A DNA stretch of 64,000 nt from Gracilaria domingensis (lineage: Eukaryota; Rhodophyta; Florideophyceae; Gracilariales; Gracilariaceae): NCBI GenBank assembly GCA_022539475.1, contig VCMS01000052.1, positions 124,001-188,000 on the forward strand, in the 5' to 3' direction. The notes beneath the pieces are model-generated. The model was not told where the DNA came from, did not search any database, and saw only the letters and a program-made list of their open reading frames with translations. Made by a program: the position numbers and the translations under genes. Within the stretch, counting starts at the first letter, position 1. Each line of letters starts with the position of its first letter. This document shows positions 42,123 to 52,692 of the stretch, one piece after another.

Positions 42123-43409
42123 ATCTATTTTAATAACTTAAAAGTTATCGAGTTGGATGTGTAGAATCTCCACCAATCAAAATGAAAACCATGGTGGAAA
42201 CACTCGCGAACGATTTTTTGGCTTGTTAGTCACATGCCTGGCTTTCGAGAAACAGAAGCAATATTGCATATCCGTTTTATGCACTCCATGAAAATTCTTG
42301 TTGCTCAGAACAGAGGTCTGCGGAGCGTCCAGTCGGCGCAAGATGTCAATCGCGTAGAGAGAAGGGCAAACAAGAGGCTTAAAGCCCTCATAGACTGTAC
42401 TAATGATGCTCTCGGACACTACTGTAGCGTTCTTTGCTCTCTCTGGGTGTGTATTTTGCCTCACTCAGGCAGTTCGAAGGACAAAATTATATTCCTGGGC
42501 CGCGAGATTTTTGTGTCAGTATGCAGACAGTGAGTGCTGCAGCAGCGCAGCATCTGCGCTGCGGGCCAGATATTTTAGCTGACAACGAAGTGGGACAGGT
42601 CATTTTCAACTGATCTGAAGTTCAAATATCTCCTTGCTGCATCTGGTTCTCTCAGCTTCGCAATTCTTTCTCTTTGGCTTAGCGTTCTGCAACCAGGAAA
42701 TGTTTTCGACAACACTCACTGCCGAGAACACCATGCCACCAAAGCCCTACCGTGCGATTTCTGGAGCACTTTATGATACGGTGTTCATCCAACCAGCAGA
42801 GTCTCTCGTCTTCTTCGCTTCTGCAGTCCAAAATGCGCTCCTGGCTACGTGTATAGAGAGGACACCTTGGACTGAAGGTAGTCCCTAAAGTAGCTATAAA
42901 CTTTCGTTTATTGGGTTCTAACAACATCGTGCTGGCACCATGAATAGCTGGGTACCCAAGCCACGAATAAAATGCTGTTATTTGAAGTTACCTAAACAAT
43001 TCTAGCTAAAGAGAATTTGTTTACTTTGGTACTTGCGTGCCTTCCACGCAACATTATTATGAAGCCATCAACACGGTTATACGCTTAGTCTTGTGCATTT
43101 GTGGAATGCTGTGTATGCTGTGACTTCGTCACCAATCGTAGCTTCGGCTGCTATGTAAACCTGTGAATAATGCCGACAACTTGAGTCGACTGAACATGGT
43201 TTATTGGAATAAATATTCCTGACCGTTCACGACTCCTTATTTTCCTCGAATGTCTTTGTCTTTACAACAGTACTGCTTCATGTGCCATGACAATGGTGAC
43301 TGTAGGACATCACTTCGTGCATTACCATGAATCCAACCATTCAATTCCGACAGAACTGTATCCTGCATTGTGGAGCTTCAAGTTTCACTTCAATGGCCTC
43401 CTGAGTTCA
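42123..43409. other. 1.3-kb intergenic region, no supported gene
   Basis: ORFs of 80-99 residues on both strands overlap each other and have no domain. The final part is ordinary sequence leading to the promoter of the Gly-rich gene. Confidence 0.45.
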
Positions 43410-43416
43410 TATAAAT
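43410..43416 (+). promoter_or_regulatory. TATA box of the Gly-rich protein gene
   Basis: TATAAAT, 105 bp before ATG 43521. Confidence 0.5.
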
Positions 43417-43520
43417 CTGAGAAACAGCACCCCAACATCATCTCCATGCGCCTGGGAACGAGTTAATCCGAAAAGGTCATCGTGGTACTCGACGATTAGG
43501 ATCGAACCGTCGACACACAA

Positions 43521-44999
43521 ATGAAGAAGTTTATTCTCTTAATCCTATTACTCACTGTTCTGCTGGGCCTCTCGTCCAGCGTTCCGATCACGCCCGCTTT
43601 ACACACGTCGCTTCGTGCAGGCAAAGGCGGCGCAGGCGGCGCCGGACGCGTTGGTGGCAGAGGAGGTGACGGTGGAGACGGTGCAGGCGGTCAGCCCGGC
43701 GGCGATGGCGGTGCCGGAGGTGCAGCGTTCTAAGGTGGTGTCGGTGGAGATGGCGGTGATGGCGGGGGCAGCGACTTTGGCGACGGAGGAAATGGCGGTG
43801 CTGGAGGGTCGGGCGTTGGTGGTGTTCGAGGCGGCAATGGCGGAGATGGTGGTATGGGTGGGGTGAATGGCGATGGCGGTGATGGTGGTGCGGGTGGTGG
43901 TGCATCCACGGGTGGTGAAGGGGGCGCTGGGGGGGATGGGGGTGATGGAGGTGTTAATGGAAGTGGTGGGGATGGTGGCATGGGCGGAGGAGGAATTGGA
44001 GCTGTGTCTGGAGGAGAAGGTGGGGATGGCGGCATGGGTGGTGTTAATGGTGACGGCGGTGATGGCGGAACGGGTGGTGGTGGGGCTGTAACTGGAGGTA
44101 ATGGTGGGGATGGAGGGATGGGTGGAGTGAACGGCGATGGAGGCGCGGGGGGAGCGGGTGGAGATGGTGGTTCAATCGAAGAAGGTGGCGATGGAGGGGA
44201 CGGGGGAGACGGAGGAGTTAATGGGAATGGCGGTGCCGGTGGAGATGGAGGCGGTGGTGGAGGGGCGGAAATTGGCGGTGATGGTGGGGATGGAGGGATG
44301 GGTGGAGTGAACGGCGATGGAGGCGCGGGGGGAGCGGGTGGAGGTGGTGGGGCAATCGAAGAAGGTGGCGATGGAGGGGACGGCGGCGACGGAGGAGTTA
44401 ATGGGAATGGCGGTGCCGGTGGAGATGGAGGCGGTGATGGTGGTGATGGAGGGATGGGTGGAGCGAATGGCGATGGAGGTGACGGGGGGGAAGGTGGCGG
44501 CGGTGGTGGAATCGAGAAAGGTGGGAGCGGCGGCGATGGCGGCGATGGAGGAGTTAACGGCGATGGTGGTGACGGTGGCAGCGGGGTGGGATCCTTCGGC
44601 GGGTCGGGTGGAAGCGGTGGCGACGGCTCCGCAATGATGGACGGGGGAGATGGCGGTGACGGGGGTAGCGGTTCGCTCGGTGGCGGCGGCGGACCGGGCG
44701 GTATGGGCGGCGTGGACGGAATGGGTGGCATGGGGGGATCTGGCGGCGTTGGAGCTATTGAGGGGGGGAGCGGGGGTGATGGGGGCGACGGGGGCGCGAA
44801 CGCGGACGGCGGGGATGGCGGGGATGGAGGCGATGCTGGAACTAGCGGGGTTGGGGGGGATGGCGGGGATGGCGGGGATGGAGGTGACAGCGACATCGGA
44901 GAAGCTGGCGATGGGGGCGACGGCGGCGCCGGGGGCATGGGCGGGCTGCTGGACGGCGTTGGCGGGGACGGCGGTGCGGGCGGGAGTGACGTGCGTTGA
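43521..44999 (+). pseudogene. Secreted glycine-rich repeat protein with one in-frame stop
   Basis: ATG 43521 begins MKKFILLILLLTVLLGLSSS, a textbook signal peptide, followed by Gly-rich sequence to TAA 43731. The same frame then continues Gly-rich (GDGGDGG, GGMGGVNGDGG, repeated) to TGA 44997, about 420 residues more. The single TAA therefore interrupts what was a protein of about 492 residues; a 70-residue secreted peptide would remain. Such (GGX)n proteins are typical of extracellular matrix or walls. The minus strand is also open for 494 codons as (SPP)n, which is a mirror of the Gly codons; signal peptide and TATA box favour the plus strand. Strain variation at the stop is possible. Confidence 0.65.
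44101..44450 (+). repeat. 180-bp tandem duplication inside the Gly-rich gene
   Basis: 44101-44160 and 44281-44340 are identical, and the following 110 bases are nearly so at the same 180-bp offset, giving a 60-residue repeat that keeps the frame. Confidence 0.9.
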
Positions 45000-45099
45000 G
45001 CACATGCGTTGGCACGGATCTTGCTGATCTGTTCGTTCCGGCTCGACGGTGGGAAAGCCTCGCCACGTGTGCTACTCCTGCCGTGCATGACGTCATTGC

Positions 45100-45345
45100 A
45101 CGCTGCCATTTGTATGAAAACACGTTGCCGCGTATTCGGTCCAACTATAACACGCAATGTTTGATGCTGACATGTCCTGCTTGGGGGGTACGCGACGCCC
45201 CGCACGTCTTCCACACATCGTCACCAACGCACCCGTGGTTTGCATAGTCCTTACTTGTGTCCTGTTTGCGGAGCTCGCTCCACCCGAGAGGACGATTCGC
45301 AAAGACATATGTGCGAAAAACTGTCGAGTCAGAGGACAATCCTGA
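45100..45345 (+). pseudogene. Decayed copy of the C2H2 zinc-finger gene at 46779
   Basis: 45225-45340 aligns with 47400-47515: shared GCGGAGCTCG and CCCGAGAGGAC, followed by AAAGACATATG-type sequence. Translated, it keeps a finger (YLCPVCGARSTRED..QRHMC) like the functional YVCPDCGARFTRED..RRHM. Upstream homology needs a frame change. No start or full-length frame survives. Confidence 0.7.
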
Positions 45346-46778
45346 ACTTAGAGCTATTCTGCATTGCAAAAGAGCATTGGTTGTCCTCAGCGCAACATAT
45401 TAGTTGATGGTAGATCATAGTGAACGTGTTTTGGATCACACTCATTTTATTACCCTTTTTTTGCCACCCATGTCGCAAGCGACTCTCCACCGAAGAATCT
45501 TCAGAGAGCTCATTGCGATCTCAGTATCGAGAAATGAACACAAGGAAAGTGGGTTTCGTGGAGCTCTTCTAGGACAGTGTGGTACTCTGAGAGGTCCTCA
45601 CCCAACAATTAACGGACCGGACTGTTTTCAATATACACACTATAAACTCCATTCCCTCTCCTGATTCACAAGTCGTGATACACTTTTTCAGAATATCGCT
45701 CGAGTACAGCACATAAGCTACGAAATCAAGGTCCTTTTGCACGAGAGGACCAAAGCCCACTAAAGCCCATCTTTCATGCAATCTCCATTTCATGTGCGAC
45801 ACAGCTCTTCATCTGAGCAGAAGGGCGAAGGCTGAGAGCAGAGTTCTCGTATTGGACTGCACTTGTTGCTACCGAGGAAGAAAAATCTGCAGATACTGAA
45901 CATCCGAGACAAACACAGCAGAAAACAAAAGAATGTGCAAAACCAAGATTGGCAGAGAAACCCCAATAAAAAGAGCGATACCGTTGCTCAGATCTCAATT
46001 TTATACGTATATTTCACTTGCTGGCAATTTAAGCCGTACTGTATGTATTTGTCTTTAGTCTTTCTTTTAATAAATCATATTATCTCTCTATTTATTTCAA
46101 GGCAGTATTTGAGGCTACATTTTGGACAAGGTCTAAAGTTCATAGTCTAGGAGACTTCTTCAAGAAAAATTGCTAGTTAGTCACATTTAGTCACGTTTTG
46201 TGGGGTTCAGAGGTTGGAAAAGGTTCCAAATATGCTTCAATATCACTTAACTGCGCTATAAAATCGCTTGCAACTTGCTCCAAAAATTTACCATTTGCTT
46301 CTCGACATTGCCAATTTTCATTTCTTACTCCCAACAATTAAATATAGCTACAATTCGAGAACATGAAGGGTTTTCTTCTCCGTTGACTTCCGAGTATTTA
46401 TATATGGAGTCTAAACTTTTTGGGGGAAAAGTTAGTGTAATTGATAGTTATTCCTACACATTCTTTTAGGAAAGATGAAAAATTCTTTACGGAGCTAAAT
46501 TGAATTCATTTTCCCAACAGTTTCATAAAAATACGTATATATAAATATAATATACATGTGAGACCTTGGCAAATCAAATTTCATGGAAGAAATAATAGTA
46601 TAACTTCTCATAATCTCTTTGATATCCTTAGAAGTAGAGTAAACTCAACCCTAGACCCGAAGATCAATCCTACAAATATATAGTCCTGCCCTGCTTTACG
46701 CCAGCGACCCAAAAACTCACATCACTACCTAAGCAGAAGCACAAAAACACACACAGGTAAAAGCTTTACTATTTCTTG
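45346..46778. other. AT-rich intergenic region
   Basis: No supported gene; ORFs are short and overlapping. 46171-46195 contains AGTCACATTTAGTCAC, shared with the hAT-like terminus near 48076. Confidence 0.45.
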
Positions 46779-47537
46779 ATGGATCGCAACGAAAGAAATT
46801 CAAACCACCAGCATTTTCGTGGGAAGACCTCCCATCGAATTCGAAAGCAGAATCGAAACCAGCGTCAACGTCAGATACTTTCAAACCAATTCAGCCGGTC
46901 TGACCAACTTCGTTCATTTCCTGTGGTAGAAAGACATGCCGAACGCTTTAACGCGAATATACCATTCCATGCTCGTAATGAGACTGCATTGGGCTCGTTC
47001 TTTATCACGGCTGCTCCACTTCCGACACCTTCTGTAGTGCCTTTTACGAACGTTGGGAATCAAAGACAGTTCATTGATATGGATCGTGCCCAGTCCGCAG
47101 ACTTGTCGGCGGCTTCACGCCTTCCGCATAATCAGGCTGGTTCCCGACCACCAAGGACACCAAGTGCATTGCACCATTCCAACCCGACGCGAGAGCCAGC
47201 AAATGATGCTCCATTAAATATTGGAAGGAGTGAGGAGCCAGGAAATCGTCGCCGTCATACCGAAAGGCTTCGTGGCAGAGGTAGAGGTTTTGGTGCCAGC
47301 AATAAATGCCGCAGTTGCAGGTTGGCCATTCGAAGTGATTCCCACCGATGCAGAGAACTTCCATGCTCGGTTGAGAATTGTGGGTTCACAACTCTCCACA
47401 AGTCTTCGTTACGCCGTCACGAACAGACACATGTTTTGCAGTGGCCATATGTGTGTCCAGATTGCGGAGCTCGGTTTACCCGAGAGGACAATCGGCGAAG
47501 ACATATGCGCGACAGCTGTCGAAGAGAACAACGTTAA
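46779..47537 (+). CDS. C2H2 zinc-finger protein
   Basis: 252 residues from ATG 46779. The N-terminal 60% is basic and disordered-looking (Asn/Arg/Gln/Ser-rich). Near the C-terminus are a short CRSC...HRC cluster, a classical finger CSVENC-x12-H-x3-H (GFTTLHKSSLRRHEQTH), and a second finger YVCPDCGARFTRED ending H-x4-C (RRHMRDSC), then a basic tail. Two linked fingers suggest nucleic-acid binding, likely a transcription factor. The frame is intact, and a decayed paralogue at 45100 shows the gene was duplicated locally. Confidence 0.72.
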   Translation: MDRNERNSNHQHFRGKTSHRIRKQNRNQRQRQILSNQFSRSDQLRSFPVVERHAERFNANIPFHARNETALGSFFITAAPLPTPSVVPFTNVGNQRQFIDMDRAQSADLSAASRLPHNQAGSRPPRTPSALHHSNPTREPANDAPLNIGRSEEPGNRRRHTERLRGRGRGFGASNKCRSCRLAIRSDSHRCRELPCSVENCGFTTLHKSSLRRHEQTHVLQWPYVCPDCGARFTREDNRRRHMRDSCRREQR

Positions 47538-48004
47538 ATGAGCTTCTAGTCATGAAGCTGAAAGTTTTCCTCGGATGGAAACGACGCAGTTTTTCAACAA
47601 TTTAGATGGTGATGTTTTACATGGGTTTTGGAGTGCGCATCAACAACTGCATCCCATCACCCGCAAGCTGCTTCTCAGAGAATAAATTCTTTCCAATGCA
47701 GACAAGCGAGGTGAAAAGAGGGAAACCATCCACTTAAGACTCTGCAAATCTGTGCTGGGCTCGCTTAGAGTAGACCGAATCGACAATTCGAACAATATTT
47801 TTCCTTTGTCGCAAGCCATCTAATGAGACCTACGAGCATTATTGTTCACCTTCTGGTGGATCTTTATTTTGGGAAACGGCCGTTTGGGAAGGGATTAAGG
47901 GATTAACGTGAAGTTTCAGCTTTACATTGGTGGACGTTTTGGGTGATTTAGGTGGAGCAGAGGACGATTCAGAAATACAGAACAGGCGATGGATTGGGAT
48001 GCAC
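47538..48004. other. Intergenic region
   Basis: No ORF of note. Confidence 0.45.
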
Positions 48005-48096
48005 CAGGGCCGTTTTTGTGACTAGATTTTTGACCAAGTCGAAAAGTCAAAGTCACTCAATACAATTCGTAGTCAGTCACATTTAGTCACTCTTTT
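48005..48096 (+). mobile_element. Terminus of a hAT-like DNA element with AGTCA subterminal repeats
   Basis: Starts CAGGGCCGTTTTTGTGACT and continues with many AGTCA/AAGTC units (48030-48095). It matches, in opposite orientation, the terminus ending at 38022. The partner end is not identified; the transposase downstream is of a different superfamily. Confidence 0.5.
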
Positions 48097-48145
48097 CTTT
48101 GCCTTTTTCCTAAGCGTGTGTGCTTACAAATTAAACTGCACTGCT

Positions 48146-48251
48146 CTTGGTTTGAGATATTTACGTATACATGTCAACTTGCTTAATTATCTCAAACCAA
48201 GTATTGTTAGAACCAAAGTATACATGTCAACTTGCTTAAGTTCTAACAATA
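48146..48251. other. Two adjacent hairpins with different stems and the same loop
   Basis: Hairpin 1: CTTGGTTTGAGATA (48146-48159) pairs perfectly with 48188-48201. Hairpin 2: TATTGTTAGAAC (48202-48213) pairs perfectly with 48240-48251. The loops contain the same 22-nt sequence, starting GTATACATGTCAACTTGC, at 48165-48186 and 48218-48239, in the same orientation. The hairpins abut without spacer. Confidence 0.9.
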
Positions 48252-48453
48252 TATATTTGTTCTAAAAGGTCTTCCTCTGAAACACGCACTACATGAGAAA
48301 TGAGTCATATTATCTTTAAAAACATAAAACCGGCGCAAGCAAGAGCTAGATAAACAAAGAAAGTAATTTTATAGAAATTAAAATTGCCAGCAGAGAATCA
48401 AACTTTATAAAAGAAGACAGAGTTGTTGCAGCTAGATCATTATATAACGTAAA

Positions 48454-49675
48454 TCATATATTATTGCTTGGTTGAATTGTATTCTCATCAGACCCAATTT
48501 CGATATATTTGACTTCCATTCTGCGCCTGCGTTTTTCTCTATATTTCTTCTGAGTTAGCTTTCTTTTCCTACATATGTCCTCCCCGATAGCGTGCATGCG
48601 ATTTTTATTTCTATTGTAAAAGTCCCCATCAGCGGCTCTCAAAGGATGCCATCCTACATGCGCATTTGTCATTGAAACACAAAAAGCAAATATATCGTCA
48701 TAGAATTTTTCTCCCCAACGATATTTGGACCCAATTACGTTCCACAACTGTGTCAGCCGTCCAAAATCATTTTCATCAATGATACGATCAGAACTAATTT
48801 TTCGATTAGTTCGCTGTTCTTCTTGTGTCAAATACTCTCTTATCGGCTTTTTCTTCAGCATGGCATCTCGGACATGTTCTGCAGCACCTTGATACCCTTT
48901 ATCCATTAAAACACCGCACTGATTCGGATACTTTTTCTGCATATTTCCAACATCAATAATAAAATTACTGCCTTCATTCTCACGTTTTTCGAAAGCTGTT
49001 TTGTGATTCTGAATATAAGAATAGAATATATTCACATCAGAAGTCGATCCTGGAGCATGTTCTGTTACATTAATTGCGAATCCAGTAGGCAAAACAGAAA
49101 CCTGACTTTTCAAACCATAAAGCTTATGCTTACCACTGTAATATTTTTTAACCTTCGGCCAAGCTTCCACTTGGTCGATATGATTGCTGAAAAATTACAT
49201 CGGTAGCATAACGGGAGTGGGGATAATTAGTAAATCCCAGGTTGTTCTGAAGAACCTTCTTCATCGGCCATCTACCATCAACGTTATCCACATAGCGATT
49301 ATATAGTGGCAAAGAAACTGCCGAAATAAATTTCGTAATTAATCTCTCAAATGTTCCTCTGTTGATGTTGAAAACCTGAGCGAGAAAGTCCCATTTTTCG
49401 CCATGCTTTAAGGTTGTCAGAGTCATAAAGAATATATCTTTTTCAGAAAAAGAATATTTCCTTCCTCTTCCTTGATTCCAGCTCCCAGAAAAAATCTTCG
49501 ACGAATTACTGTAGACCATATCAAACTCCTTAGAAGAAAAATTTGTCATTTTCAGAATGGTTTCAGATTGATTCTGAAAATAAAATGAATCGTAAATAGG
49601 GGAAGTAGAATCATTTTCTTCGTCGGAATCCGCGTTTAAATTTTTTGAGGAGTACGCGGAGAATTTGGAGAACAT
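48454..49675 (-). pseudogene. PIF/Harbinger-like DDE transposase, one frameshift
   Basis: The N-terminal ORF (49675-49148) carries a helix-turn-helix-like region and ends in SRYATDVIFQQSYRPSGS, where the Asp after AT would be the first catalytic residue. The C-terminal ORF (49170-48454, other frame) continues KKYYSGKHKLYGLK, VLPTGFAIN, LMDKGYQG (second Asp) and DENDFGRLTQLW (third acidic residue), the order seen in DDE_4-type transposases. The two frames are offset by one base at GGTTAAAAAATATT (about 49150). Combined length would be about 400 residues, normal for this family. It cuts and pastes element DNA. Terminal inverted repeats were not recognised. Confidence 0.8.
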
Positions 49676-50760
49676 ATCTGATACTGAAATTACTCAATGG
49701 GCTGAATTCTTTCTGAGTGAAGGGACTCCATGTCTGTCGCACTGTACACTCGAAGGGTATGAAGCAACAATAAGAAAACTTATCAACCGGGGGTCGGGGT
49801 GGTTGGCGTACAGAATTATTCATTCGTGCCAAGAACAACGCTTTGGATACGGGTTGCCACCGGAATGTCAGGTACTTTAAACATTGTACATTGAGCACGA
49901 GATGCTGTAGGGCAGAGAAAGATCCGTTAACGTCTGTTGGTCCGCACTGTTCATCAACGTATACATGATTAGAAATTGTAAAGTGGTGCTGGACGTGCTT
50001 GAAAACAAGGAACACTCTGTCACACCCAATGCTTTGAGCACTTCAACGTCAATGTGGAAATATATCTACAATGATGCTACGTCCGACTTTCTTACTAACT
50101 TGGACACATAATGCGCCTTAAACAGAGGTGGGAGTGAAAAACTTCGACACAGCCGATGTTAGGAGTTATGGACATACGTAATAGTTAGAACATGGTGAGA
50201 AACTCAACATTTGACACAATCAATCATTCTGCTACATCCACTGCGCCAGAGCGTAGAGAGCAGAGGTGCTCATGTTCAGAGCCGAGTTTTCCTTCACAGG
50301 TTTGGCGAAAGTGTGCACGATAGACAGACCGTTCTTTCGTCTGTAATTGGAAGCCTCTGCCCCGTGAAAGGAAATTCAACGAAGGGCTTCTATCGCAGCT
50401 GCTCTGTGCTGCGAATGTGACAACTTCTCGGCTCTTCAAACCATTGTTTCCATGGTCCTGACATCAACGAGCACTGTAGCTTGTGCAGAATGAAGGCAAG
50501 GATCACAATGACATCATATTCGCCTTGTCCTCCCTCAGGTTCCTTTTTATTCATCTGATCACCTTTATCGGGCGTGACTTGGCTTGCAGTTCAACGTCTA
50601 AATCACATATCATGGAGGTCGATTCCTTCTTCCAACCTCAAATTCTGGTCGCTTTGATACCAAGCATTAAGAGGGGCGAGGTCTATAGTGTGACTTGAAT
50701 GGAGACTATTTGTAGAACAAATGTGAAGTAGGCGGTTTGAATGTCAAGGCAGACTGATAG
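49676..50760. other. Intergenic region, no supported gene
   Basis: A 71-residue plus-strand ORF (49665-49880) overlaps the transposase 5' end in antisense; it and neighbours have no domain. Confidence 0.4.
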
Positions 50761-50984
50761 TGTAACAATATGATGGTGAATGAAGTCTGGCCTTCCGAGA
50801 TGGAGGGGAAGGCCGGCTGACGCCCCTTTAATACAGATGTTGTAGCAGGTCTAGAGAGATCTACGACTATGCTACAAGCTGCCTTCTGTCTCTACTGTCT
50901 CGTAGTGTCTCGTAACACGTGAGCTACAAGCCAAGCACGGGGATCAGACGTGACTTGGAGCTTGTAGGCTCTCATAGTGTTACA
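50761..50984 (-). mobile_element. Solo LTR of the TRIM family, with target duplication
   Basis: 224 bp starting TGTAACAATATG and ending GTGTTACA, recognisably the reverse complement of the 215-bp TRIM LTRs (shared GTGCTTGGCTTGTAGCT, CACGTGTTACGAGACA-type and CCGGCCTTCCCCTCCAT blocks) but clearly diverged. The 5-bp duplication GATAG flanks it at 50756-50760 and 50985-50989. A solo LTR is the product of recombination between the two LTRs of an older insertion. Confidence 0.93.
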
Positions 50985-50989
50985 GATAG

Positions 50990-52049
50990 CATAGAAATAG
51001 GGGTACTATGAACATATTGCATACAGCAATGGCACTTATCTCGGTGAACCAAGGCGGAACCACGCGAGAAGAAGTGAGGCCTCTCATGACCGAGGAAATA
51101 ACGCCCACATTTACTAAATTCAGTTCTACATAACTGCCAACGATAGCATTAGGTACCTTCTTTGTTGCTCATCCCTCGTGAAAACCTTCAAAAGCGTTAG
51201 TTCGGTCGGCCGGACACAGCTATCATTGTAGATATAGCACGGTAGAAACAGGGAAAATGACTGAACCACCGTCGCTGGCAGCCTAACTCGGGCATTAGCC
51301 GTCACCGCTTCAGCAAGTTCGGCAGCTGCTCTGCGACTCTTCCCTTTCGGGAGAAGTGTGCACGCACGACGTTTCCAGTCTTCTCAGGGTTGCTCTTAGC
51401 GCCGCATATGTGTCACTAGTGTGCAACGTGTGTACTTGTGCGACACGTGGTTTTGATCTGGGTGTAGTTGTCAGTGACATTCTGACAAGTGCCACAAATT
51501 GACGTCAGAATGACACATTCGACAACACCTACCTCAAAAGCCATCCAAATCATTCCCCATTCCGTAGACTTCTCGACGCCAGCTCGCTACCGATTCATCA
51601 AAAGGTGACCGTTGGTGAGACGAAGTCCACTGAAATGGATTGATATTGAACGGGCCCGGCTGTGCTGAAAAACCCGCTTGTCGAAGTGTACTTGCTTCCT
51701 CAGAGTGCGAACATTGTACGAGCGCCCAATAGATTTTCAATCATGATTTGCAATCGCGTCTTGCAGAGAAAACGAGTTTCAGAAATGAGAAGCTTTCTGG
51801 AGCTTCCCGAAGGGCTCTGTGAAGCGCTAACGCTCTGCTTATATAATCCAAAAGGATCTAATATAGTTTACGCATATGAAGCTGACCACAAAGACTGGTA
51901 AGAAGAGGAGCGCCGTCCACAATAGTCGCCACTGGCTTGTAAATAATAACAGCTGCCTTCACTTGAGCTTCCGTTAACCTAGCAAATTCAAGTCCTTACT
52001 TCTACTCTACCAAGCAATGGCTTCACAACAGCGACGCATCGGCCGGTTT
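50990..52049. other. Intergenic region, no supported gene
   Basis: Only short ORFs without domains. Confidence 0.45.
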
Positions 52050-52445
52050 TTAGCGGCTAAAAACGGGATAGTCGGTGGTCTCCCTGCATCGACGAGAACA
52101 ACTGCAGCGTCGTGTACGAGCACACCTCGGTTTCGTAGTAGACCAAAAGTTGGAGTAGCGGCAGTCCCTCTGTGGTCCTCCGTAGTCCGCGTACACCGTA
52201 CGGCAGCGGTATATTCTGCATCGGTATGAGCGACGACACGATTGGCGCAACATGGTCTTGGTCATCGAGGAACCAGGCGCTTCATCAGTGTCAACAGTCA
52301 ACTTTGAACCCTGATCAGCATCCGCATCTTCCAACTTCATGCTGCCCAGGCGGTTCTCGCTTGGGTGAGAGCCGCTCATTCCGGCAGAGACGGAGCAAAG
52401 CATCCATAAGAAAAGAAAAGCACGAACGACGATGCGTGAGTTCAT
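52050..52445 (-). CDS. Small secreted basic 8-Cys protein with acidic propiece
   Basis: 131 residues from ATG 52445. Residues 1-21 (MNSRIVVRAFLFLWMLCSVSA) are a signal peptide. Residues about 22-65 are acidic (KLEDADADQGSKLTVDTDEA). Residues about 75-131 are Arg/Tyr-rich with eight Cys, spaced C-x5-C-x4-C-x13-C-x12-C-x5-C-x1-C-x3-C. Acidic propiece plus basic Cys-rich mature part is the layout of many secreted antimicrobial-type peptides, but the Cys spacing matches no family I can name. The ORF extends upstream, but this ATG gives the signal peptide. Function is unproven; a structural wall protein is an alternative. Confidence 0.6.
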   Translation of the reverse strand: MNSRIVVRAFLFLWMLCSVSAGMSGSHPSENRLGSMKLEDADADQGSKLTVDTDEAPGSSMTKTMLRQSCRRSYRCRIYRCRTVYADYGGPQRDCRYSNFWSTTKPRCARTRRCSCSRRCRETTDYPVFSR

Positions 52446-52660
52446 GATGGAAACAGATAAGAAGATTGATGTACCGAAATGAAGAGGAAGAGTCGGGGTG
52501 CGCCGTAAGTGTGCTGAGTGGTGCCGAAAAGGAAGCAGGTTTCGCTCATAAGTAGTACCGACGGTACTCCAGAACCGGCGTTCAGAAAGAGTACGAGCAT
52601 GTTTCTGCAATGCATGACAACGGATCAAGAGCTCCAGCAGTGGCATACGGCAAGGACGGT

Positions 52661-52692
52661 GCCAACTGGATTAGATCACATATCCAGTTGGC
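52661..52692. other. Perfect 11-bp hairpin
   Basis: GCCAACTGGAT (52661-52671) and ATCCAGTTGGC (52682-52692) with a 10-nt loop, in intergenic sequence. Confidence 0.8.

Noticed and set aside
43730-45214. 494-codon minus-strand (SPP)n ORF resembling an extensin or pherophorin
   Set aside because: It mirrors the plus-strand Gly codons, has no signal peptide, and starts in unrelated sequence; the plus strand has a signal peptide and TATA box.
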